Origin: Tretioscincus oriximinensis
Lineage: Eukaryota; Chordata; Lepidosauria; Squamata; Gymnophthalmidae
DNA length: 64,000 bases
Assembly: GCA_022410635.1 (NCBI GenBank)
Contig: JAJVDF010000046.1
Coordinates: forward strand, 1,218,701 to 1,282,700
Reading direction: 5' to 3'
The position numbers and the translations under genes were made by a program. Below are positions 47,093-58,790 of this stretch, piece after piece; position 1 is the stretch's first letter, and each line of letters starts with the position of its first letter. The notes below the pieces were generated by a model that had not been told where the DNA came from, did no database searches, and saw only the letters and a list, made by a program, of their open reading frames with translations.

Positions 47093-47804
47093 TTTCAGGA
47101 AGGATTACATACTGAAGGGTAATTTTCTTTTTCAGGAGAGGATAAGAAAAGATATCTTGTTTCTGCCTATTTTATGAGCCAATTGTAAATTCTTTTTATG
47201 CTGTAAGACATAAACAAGTGATAGACAGTCATGTAGTATATATAGCTAGACAATATTTTTAAAAAGTATAATAAAACTGACTCATAATAAACTTTTATTG
47301 CATCATAGTAATTTTCCCAAATCATAATTCCAAAAGATAGATAAAAAAAACTGTTTCTTCTGGAGAGAAATCCTAACTCAGTGTATATATTTGGCTTTCT
47401 TTCATGATGAGCTTGCTCACTTTAAAATTGTTTATTTGACACCAGATTTAAATTATGAAATCTCTCTTTTTAATATAATTTTATTCCTTTCAAACAACAG
47501 CAAATATACATTAGCATTAAAAAAAACCAAAAAAATTCAAGTCAGACACAAAAACAAACCACAACAACCCCCCTCCCTCCTTACCCCCAAACTATGTACA
47601 CTTACTCTTTATCCTTGGGATATTATGGGCAATCTCAATTTTTTCGCTTCACTTCTCAAAATTATTTCCAGGTATTGTTTTTCAGGAGACCATTTTAATT
47701 TGCATTCATCAATATTTGATATGCTAGCCAGATTATATATTTTACAATGTAAAAATTCAACTGCCAAGAACTTTATTATGTAATCATACCATTTATGTAT
47801 TTGT
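47093..47804. other. Intron, nothing recognised
   Basis: AT-rich. It may include more of the L1 element that follows, but no motif is clear. Confidence 0.35.
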
Positions 47805-48150
47805 CAATTTAGCTCGTTCTTTCGATCCACATGCTATCACAAGTTTTGTGCATGAAAGTAACTCTTCTGTTATCTCCTTTTTTCCATGGGTTCTGGGTCA
47901 TTTTTATACCTGCATTTAGCACCACCATCTCATTTTCAATAACTAACTGCGTAATTAACATCATACTGATTTCATTTTCTATAATCTTCCAAAACCCCAT
48001 GACATACACACATTCCCAAAGCCTATGAACAAAAGTGCCCTTTCTCCCACACCCGTGCCGACAATTTTCTCTTGGATTTGGTATGAAATGAGCCAGATAT
48101 GCTGGAGTTTGATACCATTGTGCAGGAATTTCCTCCTGGTCTCTTTTAAT
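47805..48150 (-). repeat. L1-type LINE ORF2 C-terminal fragment
   Basis: The minus-strand translation around 48000-48070 reads GCGRKGTFVHRLWEC and continues in frame as YVMGFWKIIENEISMMLI. This matches the C-terminal C-G-G-TF-H-WWC-FW pattern of L1 ORF2. Upstream text (ETRRKFLHNGIKLQ) also fits. It is truncated on both sides. Confidence 0.68.
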
Positions 48151-48631
48151 TTACTTAATTTTTACTTTTTTTTCTTTTTCTTTGGTTATGTTATCTCTGT
48201 TTAATGACATGTCCAGTCTCCAGTTATCTCAACGCACTTTCTATTAAGATTCCAGCAACACATTCTGATTCAGCTTAAACAGTTGACTCCCTTGTTCTTA
48301 ACACAGAACAGGGCTCCTCATACTGGGATAGCCTGTTCTATGCCAGCCTATGCATTAGTTTCAAACTTTATATCAGCTTCAGAGATGGCAAATAGTTTTT
48401 AGCTTTCAGAAATCTTAATAGAGCATTTTCATGGTCTGCCCTTTTGTACTGTTGAAATTGGCTCCCTGTGGTATACAGAAATACAGACACATGCCATCTT
48501 CACATATTTGATATTAATCTAATAACCACCTGTCTATCACACTAATAAACTCACCTAGGGCACCATTTGGGCTATTGTAGTCTGATCTATATTCCATCCT
48601 CAGTAGTCAAAAGTGTCTTAGGAGATAGGCT
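48151..48631. other. Intron, nothing recognised
   Basis: Unique sequence before the inverted duplication. Confidence 0.35.
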
Positions 48632-49006
48632 TTGGTAGTTCAGTCCAGACCAGGAAAGTCCAGTCCAGACTAGATTTCTTTTCTGCATGCTAGTGCAGTT
48701 TAAGGCATCACTCATAGGCTGACCAGATGGCCCCTTTTTTGGGAGGGGGGTTGAAAACCTGTTTTGGGGGTACCTCGCTTTTTTTCTGAGGAAACCTTTT
48801 TCAAAAAAAGATTTTGTTTTGAATTTTTTTTTCATTTTTGAATTTTTTTTTTCTCAGAAAAAAACGGGAGGCATCCCAAAAATGAGTTTTCACCCTCCCC
48901 CCAAAAGGGGTCATCTGGTCAGCCTACTAGGAGAGATGCCTTAAACTGTACCAGCATGCAAAAAAGAAATCTATAAATTCTTTCCTGGTCGGGACTGAAC
49001 TACCAA
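48632..49006. repeat. 375-bp inverted duplication around a hAT end
   Basis: 48632-48714 is the imperfect reverse complement of 48927-49006. Shared, in reversed order, are ttaaggcatc, gcatgc and agatttcttttctgcatgc against its partner, then ccaggaaa and ggtagttcagtcc. Between these arms lies a palindromic pair of hAT ends (48715-48926). The left arm has an extra direct repeat (cagtccagac at 48641 and 48661). The matching flanks rule out a simple hAT insertion. Confidence 0.75.
48715..48926. mobile_element. Palindromic hAT remnant, TAGGCTGACCAGAT family
   Basis: Starts taggctgaccagatg and ends catctggtcagccta. Each half carries the left-end subterminal text of the family (ggttgaaaac-tgtttt and tcccaaaaatgagttttcac). 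It is therefore two left arms head to head, not a normal left-right element. No 8-bp target duplication is present. Confidence 0.8.
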
Positions 49007-49635
49007 TCCTAGATATTAAACTTAACTTTTAAGACTCTAAATAAGCTGGCACCTAAATAGCTAAATAATGCTGCAAGGAAGTCCTTCCTGCTTCTGTCAC
49101 CACTCTGTGGAGCAGAGGAAGTAGCATCAGGCAGCACCTTCTTGGCGATGCTCTCAGACTATGGAAAAGAGTGTGAAGCATCATCACTGCACACGTTCAG
49201 AAAATCTGGCCTTTGGTTGAAAAAAAGAAGCTTTCTCTTCCCCATTTTCAGGCATTGTTGTTTTTTGAATATGTCAGTTTTGTATCTTGATTTCATTGTT
49301 GAATATTGTCCTAAGACCTGGGATATAAGTGCAAATAAATAAATACTCAAGAGTGCAAAAAGGAGGGAATTCCCCTCATCAGAGAAAATAAACGAGCAGA
49401 AATTGACTCCTAAATTACCATAAGTGGCAAATGATTAATAATTTTATACAATAGCAATTAATTTCATATGTTGGAATAATGAACAGTGTCCAGATTTACT
49501 GAGTTTACTTCTTTTGATTTATTTCCAAGGAAATCTAAAGATCAAGTTATGCTGGAGTTTAATTGTTGATCATAGGTAACTGTGCTGTTAGTTAGAATAA
49601 AAGAGTCATTGCTTGAAGGTGAAAAATGTCTACCC
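49007..49635. other. Intron; possible LINE tail near 49320
   Basis: gacctgggatataagtgcaa followed by ataaataaatac at 49317-49348 looks like a LINE 3' end. Upstream text (aagtccttcctgcttctgtc) may belong to it. Otherwise unassigned. Confidence 0.35.
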
Positions 49636-50851
49636 ATATTTATTTATTTATTTACATTTATACTCCATTCCATACCCGAAGGTCTCGGGGCAGCAACAAC
49701 AATAAAAATGCAAAATCCACATTTTCAAATCGTAACAATCAGTATCTGAAGGTGGAGGGGGAAAAAATAGCATTTCTTCAACCAAAGGCCAGGTTGAAGA
49801 GGTGCATCTTTAAGGACCCTCTAAAAGAATACAATGATGATGACAGACGCACCTCAAGGGGGAGACTATTCCAAAGACTAGGGGCAATCACCGAGAAGGC
49901 CCTAGCCCAGGTTCCCAGTCCACTGGCTGTTGAAACGGATGGTACAACCAGGAGGGTCTCCTCTGCAGATCTTAAGGCATGGTCAGTTTGGTATGGGAGA
50001 GGTATTGGTGGGTTGAGTTATTTGGGGCCCAAGTTATTTAGGGCTTTATAAGTTAAAGTCAGCACCTTGAATTGGGCTCGGTAGTGGATTGGCAGTCAGC
50101 TCTTTCAAGACTGGCATGATGTGTGTCCGGCCAGCCGTTCCCTTCAGCAGTCTAGCTGCTGCATTCTGCACCAACTGCAGCTTCCAAACCGTTTTCAAGA
50201 GCAGCCCCATATAGAGCGCATTACAATAGTCCAATCTAGAAGCTACCAGAGTGTGGATTACTGTGGCTAAATCATCCTTGTTCAGAAGTGGCCGTAACTG
50301 GCGAACCAGACGTAACCTTGTTTTCAAGAGTCAATGCAGAGTCTAGGAGCACCCCCAGATTGCGCACTCGTCCCTCATAGGGCAATTCTATCCCACCAAG
50401 GACAAGGTGCCTCCCCACTTTGCAAACTCGGGATCTCCAACACACAGCACCTCCGTCTTGTCTGGATTCAGCTTCAATTTATTGGCCCCCATCCAGCCCA
50501 TCACTGCCTCCAGGCACTTGTCAAGCACTTCAACCACCTCTCCTAATTCAGATGGAACAGAGAGATAAAGCTCAGTATCATCTGCATATTGATGACACTT
50601 CACACCAAATCTCCTGATGACCTCTCCCAGCAGCTTCATATAGATGTTGAACAGTAGGGGGAGAGGATCGAACCATGAGGAACCCCACACATGAGCTCCC
50701 AGGGTGTCGAGCAAGACTCCCCCATCATCACTCTCTGGAAGCGACCTTGGAGATAGGAGCGGAACCACTGCAATGTCGTGCCACCAACTCCTAAACTCCG
50801 TAGCCTCTCCAGGAGGATACCATGGTCACATTCAATAGCAAATTCTAACAT
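49636..50851 (-). mobile_element. Jockey/L2-like LINE, 5'-truncated
   Basis: On the minus strand, from 50851 down, it encodes reverse-transcriptase blocks HGILLERLRSLGVGG, WFRSYLQGRFQRV and GVPHGSILSP. The catalytic YADD box is intact (QYADDTELYLSVP). NKLKLNPDKTEVL and the C-terminal LVASRLDYCNALYMGLLLKT block follow. It runs to a 3' end with ccatacccgaaggtctcggg (reversed) and a (ttta)n tail at 49636-49660. At least one frameshift lies between the blocks. Endonuclease and ORF1 are missing. The family differs from the CR1-group copies. Confidence 0.88.
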
Positions 50852-51164
50852 TTTAATAGCAAAAGTTTTCTTTTTTTATATTTTGAAGAGTCATCTAATC
50901 ATTTCATAAAATTTCTTATTTATATTTTGTTGCCCTTATAACCTGTCACTCATACTATATATTTGGATAACTTTGTCAAATTCTTGTGATTACACATCTG
51001 TCAAAATAAATCAATTTCTGATAGGCTTTTTGTAAGTGATTTTATTAAAAAGCTACTAGGTATAATGCCCTTCTTTTTAATGTCCACAACATTAAAAACG
51101 TATTTCTAGAAGTGACTTATATCTATAAATGGCAAGCTTATATTCTTGCCATTGTACCAAATGT
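50852..51164. other. Intron, nothing recognised
   Basis: AT-rich unique sequence. Confidence 0.35.
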
Positions 51165-51295
51165 CAAATAGACAGTGGCCTTGTCTACAAAAGCACATGC
51201 TGCCTACCTNTTTTTGGTAATTTCTTAAGTGCTACAAGAAACCCCCCCCTGGCTAGATTTTCTGGACTCAGACTAACATGGCTATTTCTTTGAAT
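51165..51295 (+). repeat. Fragment of foldback family R3
   Basis: ttgtctacaaaagcacatgc, then ggctagattttctggactca and gactaacatggctatttctt, correspond in order to the right arm and terminal block of 39676-39926. It is interrupted by a C run. Confidence 0.55.
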
Positions 51296-51419
51296 TGTTT
51301 TAATATGTTAATTTGATTTACCAAATCAAAATGTTTGGAAATCTACTGAATGATCTTGCCTGATAATCGAAAGGATGAAATTAACAGGAATATTACCAAG
51401 ACTGGTTTTCAGTCTTGTA

Positions 51420-51629
51420 CTTCAGGACTGAAGAATAGCAGGTGTATAAGAGCAGCCTAAATACAATTTGCAGGTAGTTGAGAGTGGGTGAAGGCTTTCC
51501 TTTCTTCCTTTGCTTGAGAATACCCAGTTGTAATTGATGGCCCACTGTGTGAAACAGAATGTTGACCTGGATGGGTGCTGACCTGATTCAACAGGGCTAC
51601 TCTTACTGTGTGTTCTTATTAGCTTTTCT
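51420..51629 (+). repeat. CR1-group LINE 3' UTR fragment
   Basis: gtgggtgaaggctttccttt, ggcccactgtgtgaaacaga and ctgacctgattcaacagggc match the family 3' UTR. The terminal ttcttat octamer is only partly present. Confidence 0.7.
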
Positions 51630-52984
51630 AAGACTTCTACAACCAGCTAAAATCTCAGTTATATTGGCTGAAGATCCAGTATGTAGAATGAGCTCACCTC
51701 CCTGACCATAGTCATTACTTAAGTTTTAGTTTCTTTTAAATTATTTTTGCACAATGTTAATATGTACAGGGGAGGATTTTTTTAAATGTGTATTTAGTGC
51801 CCTTAGGTGGACTTGGGGAATGAGTCTCTTGAGACAAAGTTGGTGTCTTTAACAACATGTACTGTGTGCATATTTTGCATCCTTTCAGTCTCCTGGCAGA
51901 TATTTATTCTCAGTCCTGGCTTCTTTTTCCCTCCTTCAATGGTGTTGACCTTGTTTATCCAATTTAATTTGACTGCCTGGCTGCCTGTGGAGAGCTACAG
52001 GCTTTGCATTTTGTTGTAATATAAACATTTTTGAAGCTGGGGGATCAGTGCTACAGACTAGTACATTCATCCATGGCCACAACATTTCTTGCAAGATCAT
52101 CTAAAAAGCTGCAAATGTTCTTATTAATTTGCCCCACCTTGCTCATTTACTGTCTGATCTAATGACTAGGAACAGTTCAATCTGCATCCTCATTAAGCTT
52201 CTATGTTATGCAAAGAAATCTAAATTTTATGGCTACTCCAAGCACTATTACTTTCCATTTTTTNAAAAAAAAAAACGTTATTTCCCTACTCTGTTAAAAT
52301 AGTTGGTACCTCAACAGGTCAATAAATTCCAGCAAAGAACTGCAAAGATACTTTTTGTCTTTTTGTGTTCCATTGCAGGGCTGACTCATCTGACTGTCTT
52401 TACTAGTCCACCGATTTGAGAGCCTATACCTTTTCCTAATATCTTTTATTAGAAATCTATTTTTCACACATAATGAACAATCCCCATCTCCATTTTGGCT
52501 AATTGGTTCTCTCCAACATATACTAACAGATTTAAGAAATATCCTTGTTAACTTTCAGTAAACATGGACAGTATGTTATTATTATTTTGGTGTTTGTGTG
52601 TGTCAATTTTCAAAGAGCAGGTCAGAGGTATATGCCTGCAACTGAATTTGGCTGTTTCTCTACTACAAGTTTTAAATCGGTTAAATTTTAAAAAAGCAAG
52701 GCAGCACATTCACAAGTATGTCCCCATTTACATTCCCTCTTCCACGCAGTTCCCTCTCTGTCCTCGACACATCCTGGCAATTCTTGTGACATCACAAACC
52801 TCAAAAATCATTGCTGCGCTTGCCTGACTACAAGCCCCAGCATTCTTTGCAAGCTTGCATACAATTCCTAGGCAATCTCTACTAGGAAAGACCCAATGAT
52901 CATTTAACAATTTGCATATTGAAGATCCTAGGCAGCTTTTCTTTTGGACTTTATAAAATTGAGGCTGCTAAATCGGATAATATG
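51630..52984. other. Intron, mostly unique; ZNF143-like motif at 52823-52842
   Basis: tgactacaagccccagcatt at 52823-52842 resembles the ZNF143 consensus. The same neighbourhood contains atcacaaacctcaaaaatca, repeated at 59871, so both may lie in an unnamed old repeat. No exon is seen. Confidence 0.4.
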
Positions 52985-53963
52985 TGGAGGTTATTTACTC
53001 TGCAATAGAGACTTTTGGAGTGCATGGAACACTGGACATATGTGGTTCTGTGGGGAAAATAGAAGGTAAAATTACCTCCAAAGCTCAGGAAATACAAGGT
53101 GGGGATTGGGCCTTAGTCTTTTCAGGAAAGGCGTCAGAGGAATTAAACTGCATAGAAATAACAAGGGAAGAAGTCCTTGCTAATCTTAATAAACTGAATG
53201 CTAATAATAAATCCCCAAGGGCAGATGGCAGTCATCCCTGAATTCTTAAAGAACTCAGATATGAAATTGCTGAACTTCTAGCCAAAATATATTTTTCCTT
53301 AAGAGTAGGCACTGTGCCAGTAGATTGGAGGGCAGCAAATGTAGCACTAGTCTTCAAAGTAATCCCGGGGTGATCCTGGAAATTATAGACCAGTCAGATT
53401 AACATCTGTTCCCAGTAAAGTGTTGGAAAGCATAATTAAGGATAAAAATACTAAACATATGGAGAAGCACGCGTTGCTCTGGTTTCTGCAAAGTTAAATC
53501 ATGCCTTACAAACATGTTAGAATTCACTGAGAGTGTTAATAAACACGTGGGTAAAGGAGATCCAATTAATATTGCCTACACTTTCAGAAGGCTTTTGATA
53601 AAGTCCCCATCCAAGACTCCTTAAAAAGCTCTTCAGTCATGGAATAAATGAACAAGTCCCTTTCTGAGTTGTTAACTGGCTAAAAGACAGAAAACAAAGG
53701 CCCCAAAGTTCAGTGCTGGTACCTATACTTTTTAATATTTTGTAAATGATCTGGTTGCTGGGATAAATAGTAAGACAGCCAAGTTTGCTGTTGACACTAA
53801 ACTGTTCAGGGTAATGAAAACTGAAAGTGATTGTAAATTGCTCCAGAGGTGTCTGTTGAAATTGGGTGAGTGGGCAACAAAGTGGCAAATTCACTTCAAC
53901 TTAAGTGCAAAGTCATGCACATTGAGCCAAAGAACCCCAGTTGTTCCTATCAGCTGATGGGGA
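52985..53963 (+). repeat. CR1-group LINE fragment, heavily decayed ORF2
   Basis: The frame from 52984 gives EITREEVLANLNKLNANNKS, then KELRYEIAELLAKIYFSLR and VPVDWRAANVALVFK. This is the N-terminal part of a CR1-type reverse transcriptase. Later scraps match the LFSHGIN, WLKDRKQ and PILFNI blocks, but the catalytic region is full of stops and deletions. It ends near the SAHLIEG-like region. Confidence 0.78.
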
Positions 53964-54351
53964 CTGTGCCAGACTGCTGTAGTGGTTAGAGTGTCAGATT
54001 ATTATCTGGAAAAGATGGCTTTTACTAGCAACTGCTTAAATATACTCTCCATAAGAGGAAGCTGAGTTCTAGGGCACATTTCTGGGATTTCAAAGAAGTG
54101 TGTCAGGTCAGCAACTACATCAGAGTTAGTCTGGACTGCCTTACTGTTAAGCTAGTAAATGCCATCATGCACCATACCATCTACTGTATTCTTGGCCCAG
54201 AACTTTTTTCCAGTGCAGCCACAATCACAACAATGCATGCCTATGGTGAAGCTGAATATCTTTCCAGGTTTTCTGTGGCATACAGCTACTTGAAATCAAG
54301 TCCCTCATGGAGCTCTACAAGATCACATAACTAGATCACATAACTAGCAAC
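53964..54351. other. Intron; SINE head scrap at 53966-54030
   Basis: ctgctgtagtggttagagtg followed by tcagattattatctgg matches the tRNA-like head of a Sauria-type SINE (tgtagtggttaagag, ctctaatctgg). It has no body. A 13-bp tandem duplication, gatcacataacta, lies at 54321-54346. Confidence 0.45.
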
Positions 54352-54876
54352 TAGGCTGACCAGATGCCCCCATTTTTGGGGGGAACCTGGTTTTGGGGTG
54401 TCTACCCCACCCTCCTGGGGAGGGGGGGAGCGCCATTTCCCTGGTTTTTGCTGAGGGGATTTTTTTTTTAAAAAAAAATTAAATTCACTCACCACCACTA
54501 GGGGGTCTGGCAACCAGGGCCAACTCCTGAAGGCATCCTCCACTTAGTAAAAAAATAAAAATTCTCATGCACTTCAAATAATTCTTGCACATTTTAAAAA
54601 ATGATTTTATTAAAAAAAATACACTGCACCATCACTAGGGGTCTCTAGCAACTGGAACCAACTCCTGAAGGCACCCTCTCCTCTGTAAAAAAAATTAAAA
54701 ATTCTGATATACATCAAAAATTCTCACACACTTAAAAAATTCTCACATGCTTTCACAGCTTTCTTCAAAGATTTCTTGGGCGGGAATTTCAGAAAGGAAT
54801 GCATGTTGGTGGGTAATTTGCATTAACACAAATATTAATTACCCTGGTTTGGGCCTCAGAAAATCTGGTCAGTCTA
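54352..54876. mobile_element. Non-autonomous hAT element, TAGGCTGACCAGAT family, two internal units
   Basis: Ends are taggctgaccagatg and aatctggtcagtcta. Perfect 8-bp target duplications ctagcaac lie at 54344-54351 and 54877-54884. It is 525 bp and non-coding. Two tandem internal units start near 54486 (caccaccactaggggg) and 54622 (actgcaccatcactagggg). This is the best-preserved member of its family here. Confidence 0.88.
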
Positions 54877-54884
54877 CTAGCAAC

Positions 54885-56089
54885 AGTCTACCACATCTCC
54901 CCTTTCACTGTCAGCGTAAAAAGAAATATGCTAGTAAAATATGCAACAGGATATTGTTATCTATTAAATTTTCCATTTTGGCTTTGCTATAAAATTTTGA
55001 CCAATGGAAGTCACTTGGTAGTTTTAAACCTAAAACTCTAACTAGTTTGCCTTGAACTGATAACAAAAACATTGGCATCAACCAATTAAATAAAGGGGCA
55101 GATGACAAGCAACCACTTGCTAGACTAGAGTAGCCTTCTGCTATTTCTTCTTGTAGAATCCAGCAAAAATCTAACAAGCCAAGAGAATCCTGTTGACATA
55201 ATCAACAGATAGAAGATTTATCATTCACGGAAGAACATGTTCCTACTGCAATATTTAAAGAAAAGATTTTTATTATTCACTCTGGCATTTAACTAAGGAA
55301 TAATATCCTCAATCTAGAGCATGTATGTTTTAGATTTTGTTTTTAATCGCTGTGACCCACACTGAGACCTTTCAATACAGAGTGGGATTAAAATATAAAC
55401 AAACAAACCAATTATAAACTGGCACTGGAGCTTCTGTGATAGAGGAATCTAAGGGGCTCTAAAGTACAAAGAAGCATCTGGGATAAATGTATGACTAAAT
55501 CATGATAAAGGAGACATTCTGGAAGTATTAGGTTTTTCAAAAAAATCCTCATTGATGGTTATGAATTACACACTTCTGATATAATTCTCTTTCTAATCTG
55601 GTTCTGTTTTGGTGGATTAGAAAAAATATCAAAGTTGTCAGTTCAGCACAGCCACCTGCTTGGCACAGATTGTATACTGTAGAAGACTATGGCTTTAGTG
55701 TCTCAATTAAGGGGTTTATTTGAAGAGATACACTTAGCAGAACTTTAGTGACAGTTAATTAAAATATTTTGGAGACAGCATATGGTACCCTCAATTATAT
55801 ACTTCCAACTATAAGAATATTACATCCATTCACTTTACTACTTCTTTCTTTCCATTTGGTATTCTGATGCTAGTTATACATAATTTTTAATTCATATGCA
55901 ATCCATCTTTACAATGAAAATATATATCAGCAAAGTGAAAAACATTTTTCTGACCAACAAAACTTCCATTTTGGTTGAGTAGAAAGATATTGGCTAGTCA
56001 TCTTACTGATACATTCTTTCACCCTAAAAGTGGATCAAACACAGATTAGAATTCATAGGTGCAGCCATACCAGCCTAAGAGACTCCTTA
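54885..56089. other. Intron; possible LINE tail near 55350-55410
   Basis: cactgagacctttcaataca, then gagtgggattaaaatataaa with an acaaacaaac tail, resembles a LINE 3' end. Otherwise unique. Confidence 0.38.
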
Positions 56090-56355
56090 ATTATTTGCTG
56101 CTGTTCAATTGTTAATTCAGTTGTGTCCAACTCTTAGTGACTTCATGGCCTACATCATGACAACCCCTCTGTCTTTCATTGCTTCTCAAGTCCAGCCAAG
56201 CTCATGTTTGTTGCTTTCATGGCAGTATCTATGGATATCCTTCTCCTTTAGCTTTCACTCTTTCCCAGTACCAAGCAGTTTTCCATTATGTAACCATAAG
56301 TATTTACATTTACATTATTTGTTCTTCCAAGGAACAGCCAGGGTTCATTTCCTTT
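56090..56355 (-). repeat. BovB (RTE-clade) LINE 3' end
   Basis: The plus-strand text ttcagttgtgtccaactctt, then agtgacttcatggcc, ctgtctttcattgcttctca and agccaagctcatgtttgttg, is the antisense of the BovB ORF end (the R-V-G-H-D region). It is diverged but unmistakable in order and spacing. BovB is widespread in squamates and known for horizontal transfer. Confidence 0.75.
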
Positions 56356-58569
56356 AGTATTGATTGATTCAATAGCGTTTTGGTAGAAGGAATTTAATTT
56401 TTATCAATATCTAATTAGTTACTGACAAGTGATGATATACATTAAGTGCTGGTGATTGTCCCTGAGCTTGTACTCATCAGCTATATTAGGACTTCGAGGA
56501 AAGTACCCGTGAAATCAAAAGGTCCTCTCCAGTAGATGACTGTTGTCTTTCTTTGCAGCTGAGCAATTTGCTCTGCTTAATTTTTCCATTGATACCCAGG
56601 AGATATTCCCAGAGCAGCTGTGACCTTTTCCAAGCCTGGAGTTTTAAGCTACAGGGTATGTGAAATTCCAAAGCTAGTCCAGAGTACACATTAGGGTCTT
56701 GGAACAGAAGGAAACAGTTGTTTTGCTAAGCAGGAAATGGCAGATGGAAGCTCTTAACTATGAGTTATTCTGATAGTGAAAGTGATTGTGGGAAAGATTT
56801 TTATCTCTCTGGAAGTAGTGATGAAGAATACAGCCTTGAACCTGAAAAAGAGTCAGTGATCACCAAATTCTATCTTCTTAACTGTATGTGGCAGTTTTGC
56901 AAAGGGAGGGAATGTTGAACATTGTATCAGGTTGCTTAGAGAATAGCATTCTTATCAGACTAATAACTAGACATATTAATATCTTACTGCATGTTTGGAA
57001 GTGGAATAATTTCTCATGTCTCATCCTATATCAATTTAAATAACCAGGCATTAACTTAAAATATTATTGTAGAGCAAAATAAGTGACGAAGATAAATGGC
57101 TGGAAAGCTTAATGGGCTTCAGTTAATAATCTTACCTTGTAAAGTTTAATCTCTCTCTTTTAAAAGAACTATACTATATTCTGTTATTCGTTACTTTTCG
57201 TTGTGTCTGTGAATCTGGGAAAGTTGCTATAGTTCTCCATTTAGTACAATATTATACCACATTNTTAAAGCATATAAAATTCTGTGCTTTAACAGTCTTA
57301 AATTAAAACACACTCAAACACATATACAAATATATTGCTACCAATTAAGGTTATCAATACTGAGTTTATTGAACAGAGTGTAAGGAAATATAACATGCTC
57401 TAATTAGACAGATTTAGCAGCATTCAGTCTGGATTAATGTGACATTATATACCCATTCATTCCCTAATGTTATTAAAATAACACTCATTAAATATTGCAG
57501 TATGTTGCTAGGTTGTTGGATCTTCTTGTGTTTTGACTTAGGATATCACGAATCTCTATGCTTATTTTTATATAATGTTTATACTGTATTCTATAAGAAT
57601 ATGTATGTTTTATAATATATTTTAAACATTTAGCATAATCTTGGTATACAGTGAAAAGCACCTTCCAATTCAATATTTCAAATGGTTTTTCAATCAGAAA
57701 CAGAGGTGAAAGAATGATGTTACAGATCAAAGATATAGGAAAGTGAATCATTAGACATAATACTTTTAGTCATTAGCAAAAGTCACAAGGTTGAATGCTC
57801 TTTTTATTCAATTGGATCTTCCTGTTCAGTTGCTTGTACTAAGTGGGTACAATTTGAGTCTAGAAATCCTGGAAAACACCATTGTTCATTTAGTTTGAGA
57901 GTTGGGTTTTTTGAGAACAAAGTTCTTTCTTATTAGACTTTCAAACCAATATACTTCTATGTCTCTGTCCAGAAAACTATACAGAGATGCAGTCAACCAG
58001 AAGCTTACTACAACTCACTGGTACAAACAACAGCAACAATCTATAAATAGCTTCCAGGTACTAAAATATAGTGAGAGCTCTTATATCTGAGTGTAAAAGC
58101 TAATTTTGACATTGAAGCATTCTTGTAGATTTAGGAACTGGTCTTCCATAGAAATAATAGCATAAATCTTCCAATGCAAGGACAACACATTTGTATAGCA
58201 AATATTATACATAATATTAATTCTGGAAATTTTTTCAGCTACCAGTTTTAAAGTTACCTAGCGAAAACAAAAAGCTGGCTAAAAATCAGTAAATTCACTT
58301 TCATACCATATATGAAAAAAAAAAATCAATAGCTTTTGACATTTCTTTAGCAAATGACAGGTATTAATGTTAGCAATCGTAGTGGAGTCATGCAGCACAA
58401 ATAATACTAATGGATTTATTCCACTGCTGTTTCTATAACTGCAGAGGAACTGGTGTTTCCAATTGTTATAACCCTTTCATCATGCTTTCTTAGGCTTGTT
58501 CCCTTTCTACCCATAAGTTCGTAAATCTTTCCCAATAGACATTTACTTGTTAAAAAAAATTAAGCTTAG
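56356..58569. other. Intron, nothing recognised apart from a small acidic ORF
   Basis: AT-rich unique sequence. No repeat ends, LINE motifs or exons were found. Confidence 0.38.
56760..56918 (+). other. 52-codon acidic/serine-rich ORF, possible transposase N-terminal relic
   Basis: The ORF starts MSYSDSESDCGKDFYLSGSS, continues with an acidic DEEYSLEPEKE stretch, and stops at 56916-56918. The first third resembles the acidic, Ser/Asp-rich N-terminus of piggyBac-type or similar domesticated transposases. That composition is not diagnostic. There are no splice sites or terminal repeats nearby. An upstream in-frame stop is at 56727-56729. It may be chance. Confidence 0.2.
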
Positions 58570-58790
58570 ACTTGAAGTCCATCCCTACTCACAATGTTTG
58601 TTGTGTTGGCAGCAACATCACTTTCAATCCACCCCAAGAGGTCACAAATGTTCACCAATCTATTCACTAAAAAGGTCCGTTATCGCGGAATTTCCAGTCA
58701 CTACAGTTTGTGCAGTTCAACAGCAAGCATTTGTACATTCTGAAAGAAAGCTTTGTGGAGATATTTAGTAATGAGAATGTAGCAAATCTC
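58570..58790. repeat. Unnamed interspersed repeat R4, copy a
   Basis: Collinear with 62650-62830 in the same orientation. Shared are ccccaagaggtca, atgttca, ctactcactaaaa-ggtcc, tttccagtcac-gtagtttgtgc, a cattt-gaaag block and agctttgtgg-gacattta. No ends or coding region are recognised. Confidence 0.65.

Noticed and set aside
49626..50051. A 141-residue plus-strand frame
   Set aside because: Antisense of the minus-strand LINE 3' end. The same text recurs at 60137 and 63499 without a frame.
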